From contig JAGTRM010000001.1 of assembly GCA_018261735.1 (NCBI GenBank), positions 62,001-126,000 of the forward strand: 64,000 bases of DNA. Direction: 5' to 3'. This document shows, one piece after another, positions 16,187-22,872 of this stretch (positions within the stretch are counted from its first letter, which is position 1; each line of letters starts with the position of its first letter). This DNA is from Pseudomonadota bacterium (GTDB taxonomy: Bacteria; Pseudomonadota; Gammaproteobacteria; Burkholderiales; Chitinibacteraceae). Both the position numbers and the translations under genes were made by a program. The notes under the pieces are model-generated. The model was not told the DNA's origin and ran no database searches. It worked only from the letters and a program-made list of their open reading frames with translations.

Positions 16187-17464
16187 TCAAGCCTTGATCT
16201 TGAATCCTGCTGCGTACTTGGCCGGGTCCTTGCCATCCCAGACCACGCCGTCGATCAGGGTGCTCTTGCGCATCGGGTCTTTCGGCACGGCGATCTTCAG
16301 CGCGCTGGCGGCCTGGGTATAGAGATCGATCTTGTTGACCTGCTTGGCCACGGCCAGATAGTCGGGATCGGTCTTCAGCATGCCCCAGCGCTTGTGCTGG
16401 GTGAGGAACCACATGCCGTCGGAAAGATAGGGGAAGGTCACCTTGCCGTCGTTGAAGAATTTCATGTAGTTCGGGTCTTCCCACTTCTTGCCCAGACCAT
16501 TCTCGTAATGCCCGAGGAAGCGGCCTTCGATCACGTCGACCGGCGCGTTGACGTAGGATTTCTCGGCGATCAGCGCGGCAACCTTCTTGCGGTTGGCCGT
16601 CGCGTCGATAAAGCGGCAGGCTTCCAGGATCGCCATGATCAGCGCGCGGCTGGTGTTCGGATATTTCTTGGTGAATTCGTCGGTGGTCGCCAGCACCTTT
16701 TCCGGGTGGTCGGTCCAGATTTCCTGGCTGGTGACTGCGGTGAAGCCGATGTTTTCGCTGATCGCGCGCGCGTTCCACGGCTCGCCCACGCAGTAGCCTT
16801 CCATGTTGTCGACCTTCATGTTGGCGACCATCTGCGGCGGCGGCACCACGATGACTTTCACCTCGGAAACCGGATTCACGCCGATGCTGGCCAGCCAGTA
16901 GTTGAGCCACATCGCATGCGTGCCGGTCGGGAAAGTCTGTGCAAAGGTGTATTCCTTGGGCTCGGCCTTGATCAGCTTGGCGAGGCTGGCGCCATCGGTG
17001 ACTTTTTTCTTGTCGCGCAGATCGTTGGAAAGCGTGATCGCCTGGCCGTTGTTGTTCAGCGTCAGCAGCACCGCCATGTCTTTCTTCGGCCCGCCGATCC
17101 CCATCTGCACGCCGTAGATCAGGCCATACAGCACATGCGCCGCATCGAGTTCGCCGTTGACCAGCTTGTCGCGGATGCCAGCCCAGGAAGCTTCCTTGGA
17201 AAGGGTGATGTTGAGGCCGTATTTCTTGTCGAACCCCATCGCCACGGCCACGACCAGCGGCGCGCAATCGGTCAGCGGGATAAAGCCCAGCTTGAGATCC
17301 TTCTTTTCCGGCGCATCGCTCCCGGCGGCCCAGGCGCTGGAATGGCTGCCATCCGGCAAGCCCCACAGCAACGAACCGGCGCTGACCGCCAGCAGGGAAG
17401 ATTTCAGAAAGTTGCGGCGCGCATTGCATTCCTCGGCACCGGGCTGATGTGGCATTTCGTTCAT
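16187..17464 (-). CDS. nrtA: Nitrate-binding protein (NrtA type), Tat-exported
   Basis: 425 aa. The N-terminus has a twin-arginine motif (RRNFLKSS) followed by a hydrophobic stretch ending in SSAWAAG, so export by Tat is expected. The mature protein is the NrtA/SsuA-type periplasmic binding fold (KLGFIPLTDCAPLVVA at the start; DNMEGYCVGEPWNARA in the ligand-binding region, which is characteristic of nitrate binders). The start at 17464 was chosen because AAAGGGGACGCC precedes it; the longer in-frame start lies in the attenuator. First gene of the transporter unit, with a sigma-54 promoter and ANTAR leader. NasS, the nitrate sensor that pairs with NasT, is a cytoplasmic relative of this family; the export signal argues that this copy is the transporter component. 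Confidence 0.92.
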   Translation of the reverse strand: MNEMPHQPGAEECNARRNFLKSSLLAVSAGSLLWGLPDGSHSSAWAAGSDAPEKKDLKLGFIPLTDCAPLVVAVAMGFDKKYGLNITLSKEASWAGIRDKLVNGELDAAHVLYGLIYGVQMGIGGPKKDMAVLLTLNNNGQAITLSNDLRDKKKVTDGASLAKLIKAEPKEYTFAQTFPTGTHAMWLNYWLASIGVNPVSEVKVIVVPPPQMVANMKVDNMEGYCVGEPWNARAISENIGFTAVTSQEIWTDHPEKVLATTDEFTKKYPNTSRALIMAILEACRFIDATANRKKVAALIAEKSYVNAPVDVIEGRFLGHYENGLGKKWEDPNYMKFFNDGKVTFPYLSDGMWFLTQHKRWGMLKTDPDYLAVAKQVNKIDLYTQAASALKIAVPKDPMRKSTLIDGVVWDGKDPAKYAAGFKIKA

Positions 17465-17605
17465 GATGGCGTCCCCTTTGAGCAAAATAAAAGGCGTCCG
17501 ACCCCGCAATGCAGCGAGGAGGGACGCCTTTGTCCTTTTTCCGGATTACCGCCATTGGCAATCCGGAACCTTTGACTCCGTTGCCGCCGTTGGCACCGGG
17601 TTTGG
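17465..17605 (-). promoter_or_regulatory. nrtA leader RNA: ANTAR-type double hairpin plus attenuator
   Basis: On the minus strand P1 (17578-17599) has an 8-position stem with one mismatch and hexaloop AACGGC. P2 (17541-17566) has a 10-bp stem and hexaloop AAUGGC. Both loops have A1 and G4 as ANTAR proteins require. A GGCGTCC...GGACGCC terminator with TTTTATTTT follows (17485-17528), about 20 bp before the start codon. This is the clearest of the three leaders. Confidence 0.88.
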
Positions 17606-17615
17606 CTCAATACTG

Positions 17616-17631
17616 AGCAAGGAGCGTGCCA
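17616..17631 (-). promoter_or_regulatory. Sigma-54 (-24/-12) promoter of nrtA
   Basis: TGGCACGCTCCTTGCT on the minus strand, an exact match to TGGCAC-N5-TTGCW, about 11 nt before the presumed transcript start. Confidence 0.88.
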
Positions 17632-17694
17632 ATAGTTGATTCAACGCAAAATATCGCCCTGCAACGACAATCATTCGCACTCAGGCAACAAAGT

Positions 17695-17711
17695 TGCACT
17701 CGCATGGCGCA
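17695..17711. promoter_or_regulatory. NtrC-like site 1 upstream of nrtA
   Basis: TGCACTCGCATGGCGCA matches the TGCACY-N5-GGTGCA dyad at all specified positions but one and lies about 65 bp upstream of the promoter. Confidence 0.65.
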
Positions 17712-17725
17712 AAACGGGAGCAAAT

Positions 17726-17742
17726 GGCACTGCGACGGGGCA
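17726..17742. promoter_or_regulatory. NtrC-like site 2 upstream of nrtA
   Basis: GGCACTGCGACGGGGCA matches the dyad at all specified positions but two. It is 31 bp from site 1 (three helical turns), as expected for cooperative NtrC binding. No gene is seen in 17465-17788. Confidence 0.5.
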
Positions 17743-17788
17743 AAACAAGAACAGGGGTGGCTGGCGCGGGTTGCGCCCTGGATTCTGG

Positions 17789-18370
17789 CTAACCGAGCAG
17801 CTTGCTGGCGTCGATCAGGTTGCGCGCAACTTCACCGATGCGCTGGCCGCGTTCCATCGCCGTCTTGCGCAACAGCTGGTAAGCGGCTTCTTCGGTCATG
17901 CCGCGCTTGTCGATCAGGATGCCCTTGGCCTTTTCCACCAGCTTGCGCTCGGCGAGCTGGCGCTCGGTGCTTTCAAGCTTGCTGCGCAACTGCTGCTCTT
18001 CCTGGAAACGCGTGATCGCCACATCGAGCAAGGGCTGCAGGCGCGACGGCGACAGCCCGTCGACCACGTAGGCCGTCACCCCGGCCTGAACCGCCGCCCG
18101 GATCACCGTCTGGTCGCGCTCCTCCGTGAACATCACGATCGGGCGCGGCGCGGCCGCATTCACCGCGCACAACTGCTCCAGCGCATCGCGCGAGGGCGAT
18201 TCGGCATCGACGATGATCACGTCCGGCCGGTATTGCTCTACTGCCCGCGGCAGATCGATCGCCGCTTGTACCTCGGCCACGACCAGATAGCCTGCCGCGG
18301 TCAGCGATTCGGCCAGCCGGCCGGTATGCATCGGGGTGTCGTTGATGAGAAGGATGCGAGTCATATTCAT
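17789..18370 (-). CDS. nasT: ANTAR-domain antiterminator NasT
   Basis: 193 aa. An N-terminal receiver-like domain (RILLINDTPMHTGRLAESL, VIIVDAESPSRDALE) lacks some of the usual phospho-acceptor context, as in other NasT proteins. The C-terminal ANTAR domain (about 125-190) shows LVEKAKGILIDKRGMTEEAAYQLLRKTAM, which binds paired RNA hexaloops. NasT prevents termination in leaders of nitrate genes; three such leaders occur in this window. Several ATGs lie close together (18376, 18370, 18364) with no decisive ribosome site. No NasS sensor gene is adjacent. Upstream of the nitrate ABC operon on the same strand, but separated by that operon's own promoter. Confidence 0.92.
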   Translation of the reverse strand: MNMTRILLINDTPMHTGRLAESLTAAGYLVVAEVQAAIDLPRAVEQYRPDVIIVDAESPSRDALEQLCAVNAAAPRPIVMFTEERDQTVIRAAVQAGVTAYVVDGLSPSRLQPLLDVAITRFQEEQQLRSKLESTERQLAERKLVEKAKGILIDKRGMTEEAAYQLLRKTAMERGQRIGEVARNLIDASKLLG

Positions 18371-18789
18371 TACCATATAGTACGCACTTTTCCCCAAGCA
18401 AGAAATGCACCCCGCAGCGATCGGCATAGGGGGAGCTCTGCACCGGGCGGTTCGAGAAGTTGAGCTTATGAGAGTCGGGGCACCCCGAGTCGATCAAAGC
18501 AGCCAATGGTCAGGCGCCGCCTGAACACAATTCGAGCTTGGCCTTCATGGTACGGATGCTGTAATGCAAAAAACGCAAGCGATCCCGCGTCTGATCAAGA
18601 AGCCCGGGCTTTTTGCTCAATCCGTTTCACCGGGGTAATTTTCGTGGCAGGATCAGGTTTTTATAATCCAGCCCTCCCGACGGAAAAAGCGCTTGCCGCG
18701 GCACAGCCCGGATTAAGCCTCACGGCTCGCCGGGTCAGGCTTCAAGGGGTGAGGTCGAATATACGTTAGCTGCTACAGAGAAGTAGGAA
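18371..18789. other. Non-coding stretch between nasT and the cassette genes
   Basis: No convincing gene is seen. Two TGCACC half-sites occur near 18408 and 18439, possibly for NtrC upstream of nasT. An AT-rich TTTTTATAAT lies near 18657. The sequence GTTAGCT at 18765-18771 is the probable 5' boundary of the first integron cassette, since its reverse complement AGCTAAC opens the attC site at 19518. GC content falls sharply at this point. Confidence 0.5.
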
Positions 18790-19548
18790 ATGGAATTCTA
18801 TAAAACTATATTTAATAGCGTTGGCTGGTTCATTCCTCCATACATCCCGATGGGAATCCTTAGCAAAATCGGGGGAGATATAAAGTCAAAAGGAGCCAAC
18901 GTCAAGCAAACTGATTTAGAGCAGCATTTGGCATCCATATATAATGCCGAACACTTAGCTTCAATGGTTTGTGAGCGCTACCCCGTCACTCCTTACATTT
19001 CCGATTTCCAAGAAATAATCTCCGAGTCCGTAGAGGCTCACTTCTCTGGCTTGGGGCATGTTGCCGTTTCAGGCCTAATGCCAGTCATTGAAGGCGCTGG
19101 CAGAATGCTAGCCTACCGTAGAGGAGTCGAACACAAATACATTAAAGATACATTCTTAAATCTAGCTACTGAGTGTAAGAACAGATCAAAGAAAAATAAC
19201 ATCGGTGCAGTTAGTGAGATAGAGGCAATGATGGATTCCTTTATTGAGTTCTCTAAATCAAATCTATATATAAATTCAGAAAAATATCCCCAAGAAGACA
19301 ATACAAATCGCAATGGCATATTGCATGGCGCATACTCGGACCAAGACTACGGGCAACCCATAAACTTCTACAAATCCATAGCCGCGGTAGACTTTCTATG
19401 CTTCATTTCTGCCTTTGATGCGGCAATATCTTGGTTCGCACCAGCAGCAACAAATCAATCAAATGCCTTGGCAAAGTATTATCGCCTTTGCATAGAGATT
19501 TACGTGCGCAAACCAGCAGCTAACAAGTCAATGCAGCCGACCCGCTAA
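18790..19548 (+). CDS. Hypothetical protein, integron cassette gene (252 aa)
   Basis: No family recognised. The protein is soluble in appearance, with a hydrophobic glycine-rich stretch near residues 88-105 and a short one near 205-220. It contains NGILHGAYSDQDYG, a motif of the kind seen in abortive-infection or HEPN-like proteins (N-x-x-HG), but this is only suggestive. AT-rich compared with its neighbours. Its last codons (NKSMQPTR) are read from the attC site, a familiar C-terminal tail of cassette-encoded proteins. A ribosome-site-like AAGTAGGAAA precedes the ATG. Confidence 0.75.
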   Translation: MEFYKTIFNSVGWFIPPYIPMGILSKIGGDIKSKGANVKQTDLEQHLASIYNAEHLASMVCERYPVTPYISDFQEIISESVEAHFSGLGHVAVSGLMPVIEGAGRMLAYRRGVEHKYIKDTFLNLATECKNRSKKNNIGAVSEIEAMMDSFIEFSKSNLYINSEKYPQEDNTNRNGILHGAYSDQDYGQPINFYKSIAAVDFLCFISAFDAAISWFAPAATNQSNALAKYYRLCIEIYVRKPAANKSMQPTR

Positions 19549-19576
19549 AGCGGGCGGCTGTTTTCAAACGTTGGGC
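19518..19576 (+). repeat. attC site (59-base element) between two gene cassettes
   Basis: The 59-bp site begins AGCTAAC and ends GTTGGGC (fits GTTRRRY). Its inner arms CAGCCG and CGGCTG plus CCCGC and GCGGG form a stem with one unpaired A, the extrahelical base typical of folded attC, and a TAAA loop. The opening AGCTAAC is the exact reverse complement of GTTAGCT at 18765-18771, which is how R'' of a cassette should match its own 5' end. Confidence 0.82.
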
Positions 19577-19593
19577 GTCTTCAGGAGATATCC

Positions 19594-20322
19594 GTGCCGA
19601 CTAGCGAAAACAAAATTGTTTCAATGGCTGGACAGCCTATTTACAGACACAGCGAATCCACCGAGTGGCAACCGCCGCAGGGTGAGGAGTGTATTCAGGA
19701 AATCTCTGACCACATCGAAGCGCATCTTGGAAAAGTCGAAACTGTCTTTCATGAAATCGTTTCTGATACAGTTCACATTGATGTTCATTGGGTAAAGCCG
19801 AACAATCAATTTCCATTCGTTCGCTTTGTTACATCAGGAATGAGTGATTTGCCGATGGCTACGCCAGAGGGTGCAAGTGTTCCAAAATATTTGGAGCTAA
19901 TGGTTTCGCTTCCACCTGATTGGAAAATCGACGAAGACTCGTTCAAAGATGAGTCGTGGTATTGGCCCGTTCGCCTGCTTAAGCAACTTGCTAGGCTCCC
20001 ACACAAATACAACACTTGGCTGGGCTTCGGTCATACGGTTCCTAACGGTGACCCACCTGAACCTTACGCGCCAAACACGGCACTTTGTGGCTCGATTGTG
20101 TTGCCATCTGTTTCGGTCCCAGAAGGGTTTAACAAACTTTCGATCAATGCCGATAAGGAAATTTACTTTTATTCCGTGGTGCCGCTTTATGAAGAAGAAA
20201 TGAACCTGAAGCTCCGGAAAGGGACAGACGAACTGCTGTCACTTATGGGTAAAAAGAACCTCAACGACGTTGTAAATATCAAGCGCATCAATGTTACAAA
20301 GAAGCGGTTCGGTTTTCTATGA
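19594..20322 (+). CDS. Suppressor-of-fused (SUFU) domain protein, cassette gene
   Basis: 242 aa. The segment from about residue 50 to 110 matches bacterial SUFU domains: VFHEIVSDTVHIDVHWV, FPFVRFVTSGMSDLPM and KYLELMVSLPPDWKI. Such proteins occur in bacteria as single-domain proteins and have been proposed as immunity proteins of toxin systems; no toxin gene is adjacent. GTG start at 19594 is set by AGGAG 6 bp upstream, only 17 bp after the attC core site, as in many cassettes. AT-rich relative to the chromosome. The matching 3' attC (expected to start GCCCAAC) is not found. Confidence 0.85.
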   Translation: MPTSENKIVSMAGQPIYRHSESTEWQPPQGEECIQEISDHIEAHLGKVETVFHEIVSDTVHIDVHWVKPNNQFPFVRFVTSGMSDLPMATPEGASVPKYLELMVSLPPDWKIDEDSFKDESWYWPVRLLKQLARLPHKYNTWLGFGHTVPNGDPPEPYAPNTALCGSIVLPSVSVPEGFNKLSINADKEIYFYSVVPLYEEEMNLKLRKGTDELLSLMGKKNLNDVVNIKRINVTKKRFGFL

Positions 20323-20351
20323 TCCAGACGCCGAGGGTGTTTTAAACGGCC

Positions 20352-20436
20352 GTAGGTGCGATTAGCGTTGCGTAATCGCACGCATCTTTGGCATACCATA
20401 ATTTGGCGAATACGCTTTGCTATTCGCCCCTACGAG
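20352..20436. repeat. Inverted pair of REP elements (BIME-like)
   Basis: The forward unit at about 20352-20386 begins GTAGG and forms a TGCGATTA...TAATCGCA hairpin. The second at about 20402-20436 is inverted, reading CGTAGGGGCGAATA...TATTCGCC on the minus strand. GTAG at the foot of each hairpin is the hallmark of REPs mobilised by RAYT transposases. It may have replaced the attC of the SUFU cassette. Confidence 0.65.
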
Positions 20437-20439
20437 CTT

Positions 20440-20865
20440 ATGAAACAACCCTCGCTCCTCTTGTTGCCATTTTTGCTAATGCTCGGGTGCTCAGGCGCCA
20501 GCACGAGTATCAGCGAGCAGATCACAAAGCAATTCAAGGCCAGCCAAACTGCACCAATTGATTTGTCTGCTGTTGGGCCGGCTTCGTGGGAGCGCGTCTG
20601 TATCCTGTCGCCATACTCAACCAACCAAAGTGCCGAGCAAGTTTTGGGCTTCAAGTGGGACGCGGAATCAAAGACATCCATCGCGGGGAGCGATGGAATT
20701 AACGTTTTGGTCTTCGTTCAAGAGCACCGCGTAGTTGCATATGCCGAACATCCGAGAAATTTGGGCGACTTCTCGAAACTTCAGCCACGTTGCTTGGTTC
20801 GCTCTCAGGCCATCGTTAATCGCGAGTCCGATGTTAGCGGCTGGGTCTTTCTTGTCGCAAGGTAA
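20440..20865 (+). CDS. Putative lipoprotein of unknown function (141 aa)
   Basis: The N-terminus (LLLLPFLLMLGCSG) is a lipoprotein signal with Cys at about residue 17. The mature part has two more cysteines (RVCIL and PRCLV) and no family I recognise. AT-richer than the flanking core genes. It starts just after the REP pair and no ribosome site is obvious. The gene 3' end reads into a dispersed repeat. Confidence 0.65.
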   Translation: MKQPSLLLLPFLLMLGCSGASTSISEQITKQFKASQTAPIDLSAVGPASWERVCILSPYSTNQSAEQVLGFKWDAESKTSIAGSDGINVLVFVQEHRVVAYAEHPRNLGDFSKLQPRCLVRSQAIVNRESDVSGWVFLVAR

Positions 20866-20867
20866 GC

Positions 20868-20985
20868 CCGGCAGGGTGTGCAAATCCTGATTTGCGCACG
20901 CCGAACAACGCTTCACTGGCCTCGTTGATCATTTGAACCGCCGATTCGGTGCGCAGCGCTACGCGTTTCACCCCCTACGCTTGCA
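20868..20985 (-). repeat. Dispersed ~115-bp repeat, copy A
   Basis: The minus-strand sequence aligns with positions 37062-37180 at roughly 70 percent or more. The best block is TGCGCACCGAATCGGC. Both copies contain a small palindrome near one end (TTTGC...GCAAA type here). Confidence 0.65.
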
Positions 20986-21021
20986 CTCGCAGGAGTGCGC
21001 CCCATGCCGGGCGCACGCGAC

Positions 21022-21055
21022 AAAAAACCCGCCGGTTTGCACCAGGCGGGTTTTT
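21022..21055 (-). terminator. rplY terminator
   Basis: AACCCGCC...GGCGGGTT stem flanked by A- and T-tracts, 19 bp beyond the rplY stop codon. The symmetry would also stop plus-strand transcripts. Confidence 0.85.
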
Positions 21056-21073
21056 GCGGGGCAGAAGCTTTGC

Positions 21074-21664
21074 TTATTCGGCAGCAGCAGCCTTGGCGCC
21101 GACGAGCATGGCAACAGCCAGATCGCCGCCACGCACCAGCGACATGATTTCAACGCCTTCCGGCAGCTTGATGTCGGACAGGTGAACCGAGGTGTTGCCC
21201 ACGGCCAGATTGCCCAGATCCACTTCGATGAATTCCGGCAGCTTGGTCGCAACGCAACGCACCAGCACTTCGTTCAGGATGTGGCTGATCGAACCGCCTT
21301 GCAGCTTCACGCCCAGACCGGAATCGGCGTTGGTGAAGTGCAGCGGAACCTTCAGTTCCACCTTGGTGTTGTCGTCAACACGCTGGAAGTCGATATGCAG
21401 AATTTGTTGCTTGAACGGGTGGTATTGCACTGCGCGCAACAGCACTTGCTCGGCAGCGGCACCATCAACCACCAGCTTGACCAGCGCGGTATGGAAGGCT
21501 TCGTCTTGCAGGGTGTAGTACATGCTGTTGTGATCGAGGGTGATCACCAGCGGCTCTTTGTTGCCACCGTAAACGATCGCCGGGAGTTGGCCGGTCTTGC
21601 GCAGGCGGCGGCTCGCTCCGGTGCCCTGTGCTGCACGGCTCTGTGCTTGAATTTCAAAAGTCAT
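21074..21664 (-). CDS. rplY: 50S ribosomal protein L25 / general stress protein Ctc
   Basis: 196 aa, the long Ctc-type form. Residues about 1-90 are the 5S rRNA-binding L25 domain (GTGASRRLRKTGQLPAIVYGG) and about 95-185 the TL5/Ctc C-terminal beta domain. An Ala/Lys tail ends the protein. Follows prs, the usual order; pth and ychF, which normally come next, are absent here and the cassette region begins instead. Confidence 0.97.
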   Translation of the reverse strand: MTFEIQAQSRAAQGTGASRRLRKTGQLPAIVYGGNKEPLVITLDHNSMYYTLQDEAFHTALVKLVVDGAAAEQVLLRAVQYHPFKQQILHIDFQRVDDNTKVELKVPLHFTNADSGLGVKLQGGSISHILNEVLVRCVATKLPEFIEVDLGNLAVGNTSVHLSDIKLPEGVEIMSLVRGGDLAVAMLVGAKAAAAE

Positions 21665-21700
21665 TTTACTTAGCTCCAGATTGCGCGGTTTTCGCGCAGT

Positions 21701-21730
21701 AAAAAAGCACCGCCCGCGACCAGGCGATGC
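21701..21730 (-). terminator. Terminator between prs and rplY
   Basis: The minus strand reads GCATCGCC, an 8-nt loop, GGCGGTGC, then six T residues. 39 bp after prs; it would give partial or full separation of rplY expression. Confidence 0.75.
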
Positions 21731-21768
21731 ACCATCAGGCCGGCCGCAGAACGGCCAGCCGAAATTTC

Positions 21769-22719
21769 TCAGTCAACGAACAGCGAAGAAACCGATTCTT
21801 CGTTATTGATCCTGCGCATGGTCTCGGCCAGCAGGCCGGCGATCGATACGCAACGGATGCGCCCGGATGCCAGCGCGGCCTCGGACAGCGGAACCGTGTC
21901 GGTCACCACCACTTCATCCAGATCGGATTGCATGATGCGCTCGACCGCGGCACCGGAAAACACCGCATGGGTCGCATAAGCCAGCACGCGCTTGGCACCG
22001 AACTTCTTCAGCGCTTCGGCGGCCTTGCACAGCGTGTTGGCGGTATCGATCATGTCATCAACGATCAGGCAGGTGCGGTCTTTCACGTCACCGATGATGT
22101 GCATCACTTCGGAAACATTGGCCTTGGGGCGGCGCTTGTCGATGATCGCCATGTCCACACCGAGTTGCTTGGCCATGGCGCGGGCACGCAGCACGCCGCC
22201 GACGTCCGGGGAAACCACCATCAGGTCTTCGTATTGCTTGGCGCGCAGATCGGCCAGCAGCACCGGCGTGGAGTAGATGTTGTCCACGGGAATATCGAAG
22301 AAGCCCTGGATCTGGTCGGCATGCACATCGACGGTCAGCACGCGATCGACACCGGCCACCGTCAGCATGTTGGCCACCACCTTGGCCGAGATCGGCACGC
22401 GCGCCGAACGCGGGCGGCGATCCTGGCGGGCATAGCCGAAATAGGGAATCGCGGCGGTAATCCGACTGGCGGAAGCGCGTTTGAGCGCATCGACCATCAG
22501 CAGGATTTCCATCAGGTTGTCATTGGTCGGGGAGCAGGTGGATTGCAGAACGAAAACATCGCGGCCGCGAACGTTTTCGAGCAACTCAACCGTCACCTCG
22601 CCATCGGAAAAACGGCCCACCGTAGCGCGACCGAGAGAAATATCGAGGTGTTTGACGACACTTTCAGCAAGCCGCGGGTTAGCGTTGCCGGTGACGATCA
22701 TTAGGTTGTCGTAAGCCAT
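21769..22719 (-). CDS. prs: Ribose-phosphate pyrophosphokinase
   Basis: 316 aa, normal length. Makes PRPP from ribose 5-phosphate and ATP for purine, pyrimidine, His, Trp and NAD synthesis. Diagnostic motifs: [33 protein letters not shown] and the PRPP-binding loop [12 protein letters not shown]. Start at 22719 (MAYDNLMIV) has a GGATTGGG ribosome-like sequence. An in-frame upstream extension overlaps a hairpin and is rejected. Confidence 0.97.
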   Translation of the reverse strand: MAYDNLMIVTGNANPRLAESVVKHLDISLGRATVGRFSDGEVTVELLENVRGRDVFVLQSTCSPTNDNLMEILLMVDALKRASASRITAAIPYFGYARQDRRPRSARVPISAKVVANMLTVAGVDRVLTVDVHADQIQGFFDIPVDNIYSTPVLLADLRAKQYEDLMVVSPDVGGVLRARAMAKQLGVDMAIIDKRRPKANVSEVMHIIGDVKDRTCLIVDDMIDTANTLCKAAEALKKFGAKRVLAYATHAVFSGAAVERIMQSDLDEVVVTDTVPLSEAALASGRIRCVSIAGLLAETMRRINNEESVSSLFVD

Positions 22720-22739
22720 TTCCCAATCCTGAAAAAACG

Positions 22740-22769
22740 AAAAGCGTGTAATCGCCATTACACGCTTTT
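22740..22769 (-). terminator. Perfect 12-bp hairpin with T-tract just upstream of prs
   Basis: AAAAGCGTGTAA and TTACACGCTTTT pair around a 6-nt loop; on the minus strand it is followed by CGTTTTTTC. It lies between tRNA-Gln and prs, 20 bp from the prs start, so it could end the tRNA transcript, attenuate prs or guide processing. Confidence 0.7.
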
Positions 22770-22779
22770 CTTTTGAATT

Positions 22780-22856
22780 TGGCAGGGGAGGAAGGATTCG
22801 AACCTTCGCATGTCGGAATCAAAATCCGATGCCTTAACCAACTTGGCGACTCCCCT
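22780..22856 (-). tRNA. tRNA-Gln (anticodon TTG), CCA encoded
   Basis: Complete cloverleaf on the minus strand: acceptor AGGGGAG/CTCCCCT, D stem GCC/GGC, anticodon stem TCGGA/TCCGA with loop TTTTGAT, T arm GAAGG-TTCGAAT-CCTTC, discriminator G and genomic CCA. Between ispE and prs, a placement common in beta- and gammaproteobacteria. Confidence 0.97.
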
Positions 22857-22872
22857 AACGAACCTGCCAACA

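Noticed and set aside
14942..17575. 877-codon plus-strand frame across the nitrate ABC genes
   Set aside because: It spans three well-identified minus-strand genes and their control region, which no real gene would do.
18657..18771. Possible attI site or integrase remnant before the first cassette
   Set aside because: Only the core GTTAGCT is convincing. No integrase frame and no attI-like binding sites could be read.
20907..20920. GCCGAAC as the missing attC start of the second cassette
   Set aside because: It does not match the required GCCCAAC and no arms or loop follow; it belongs to the dispersed repeat.
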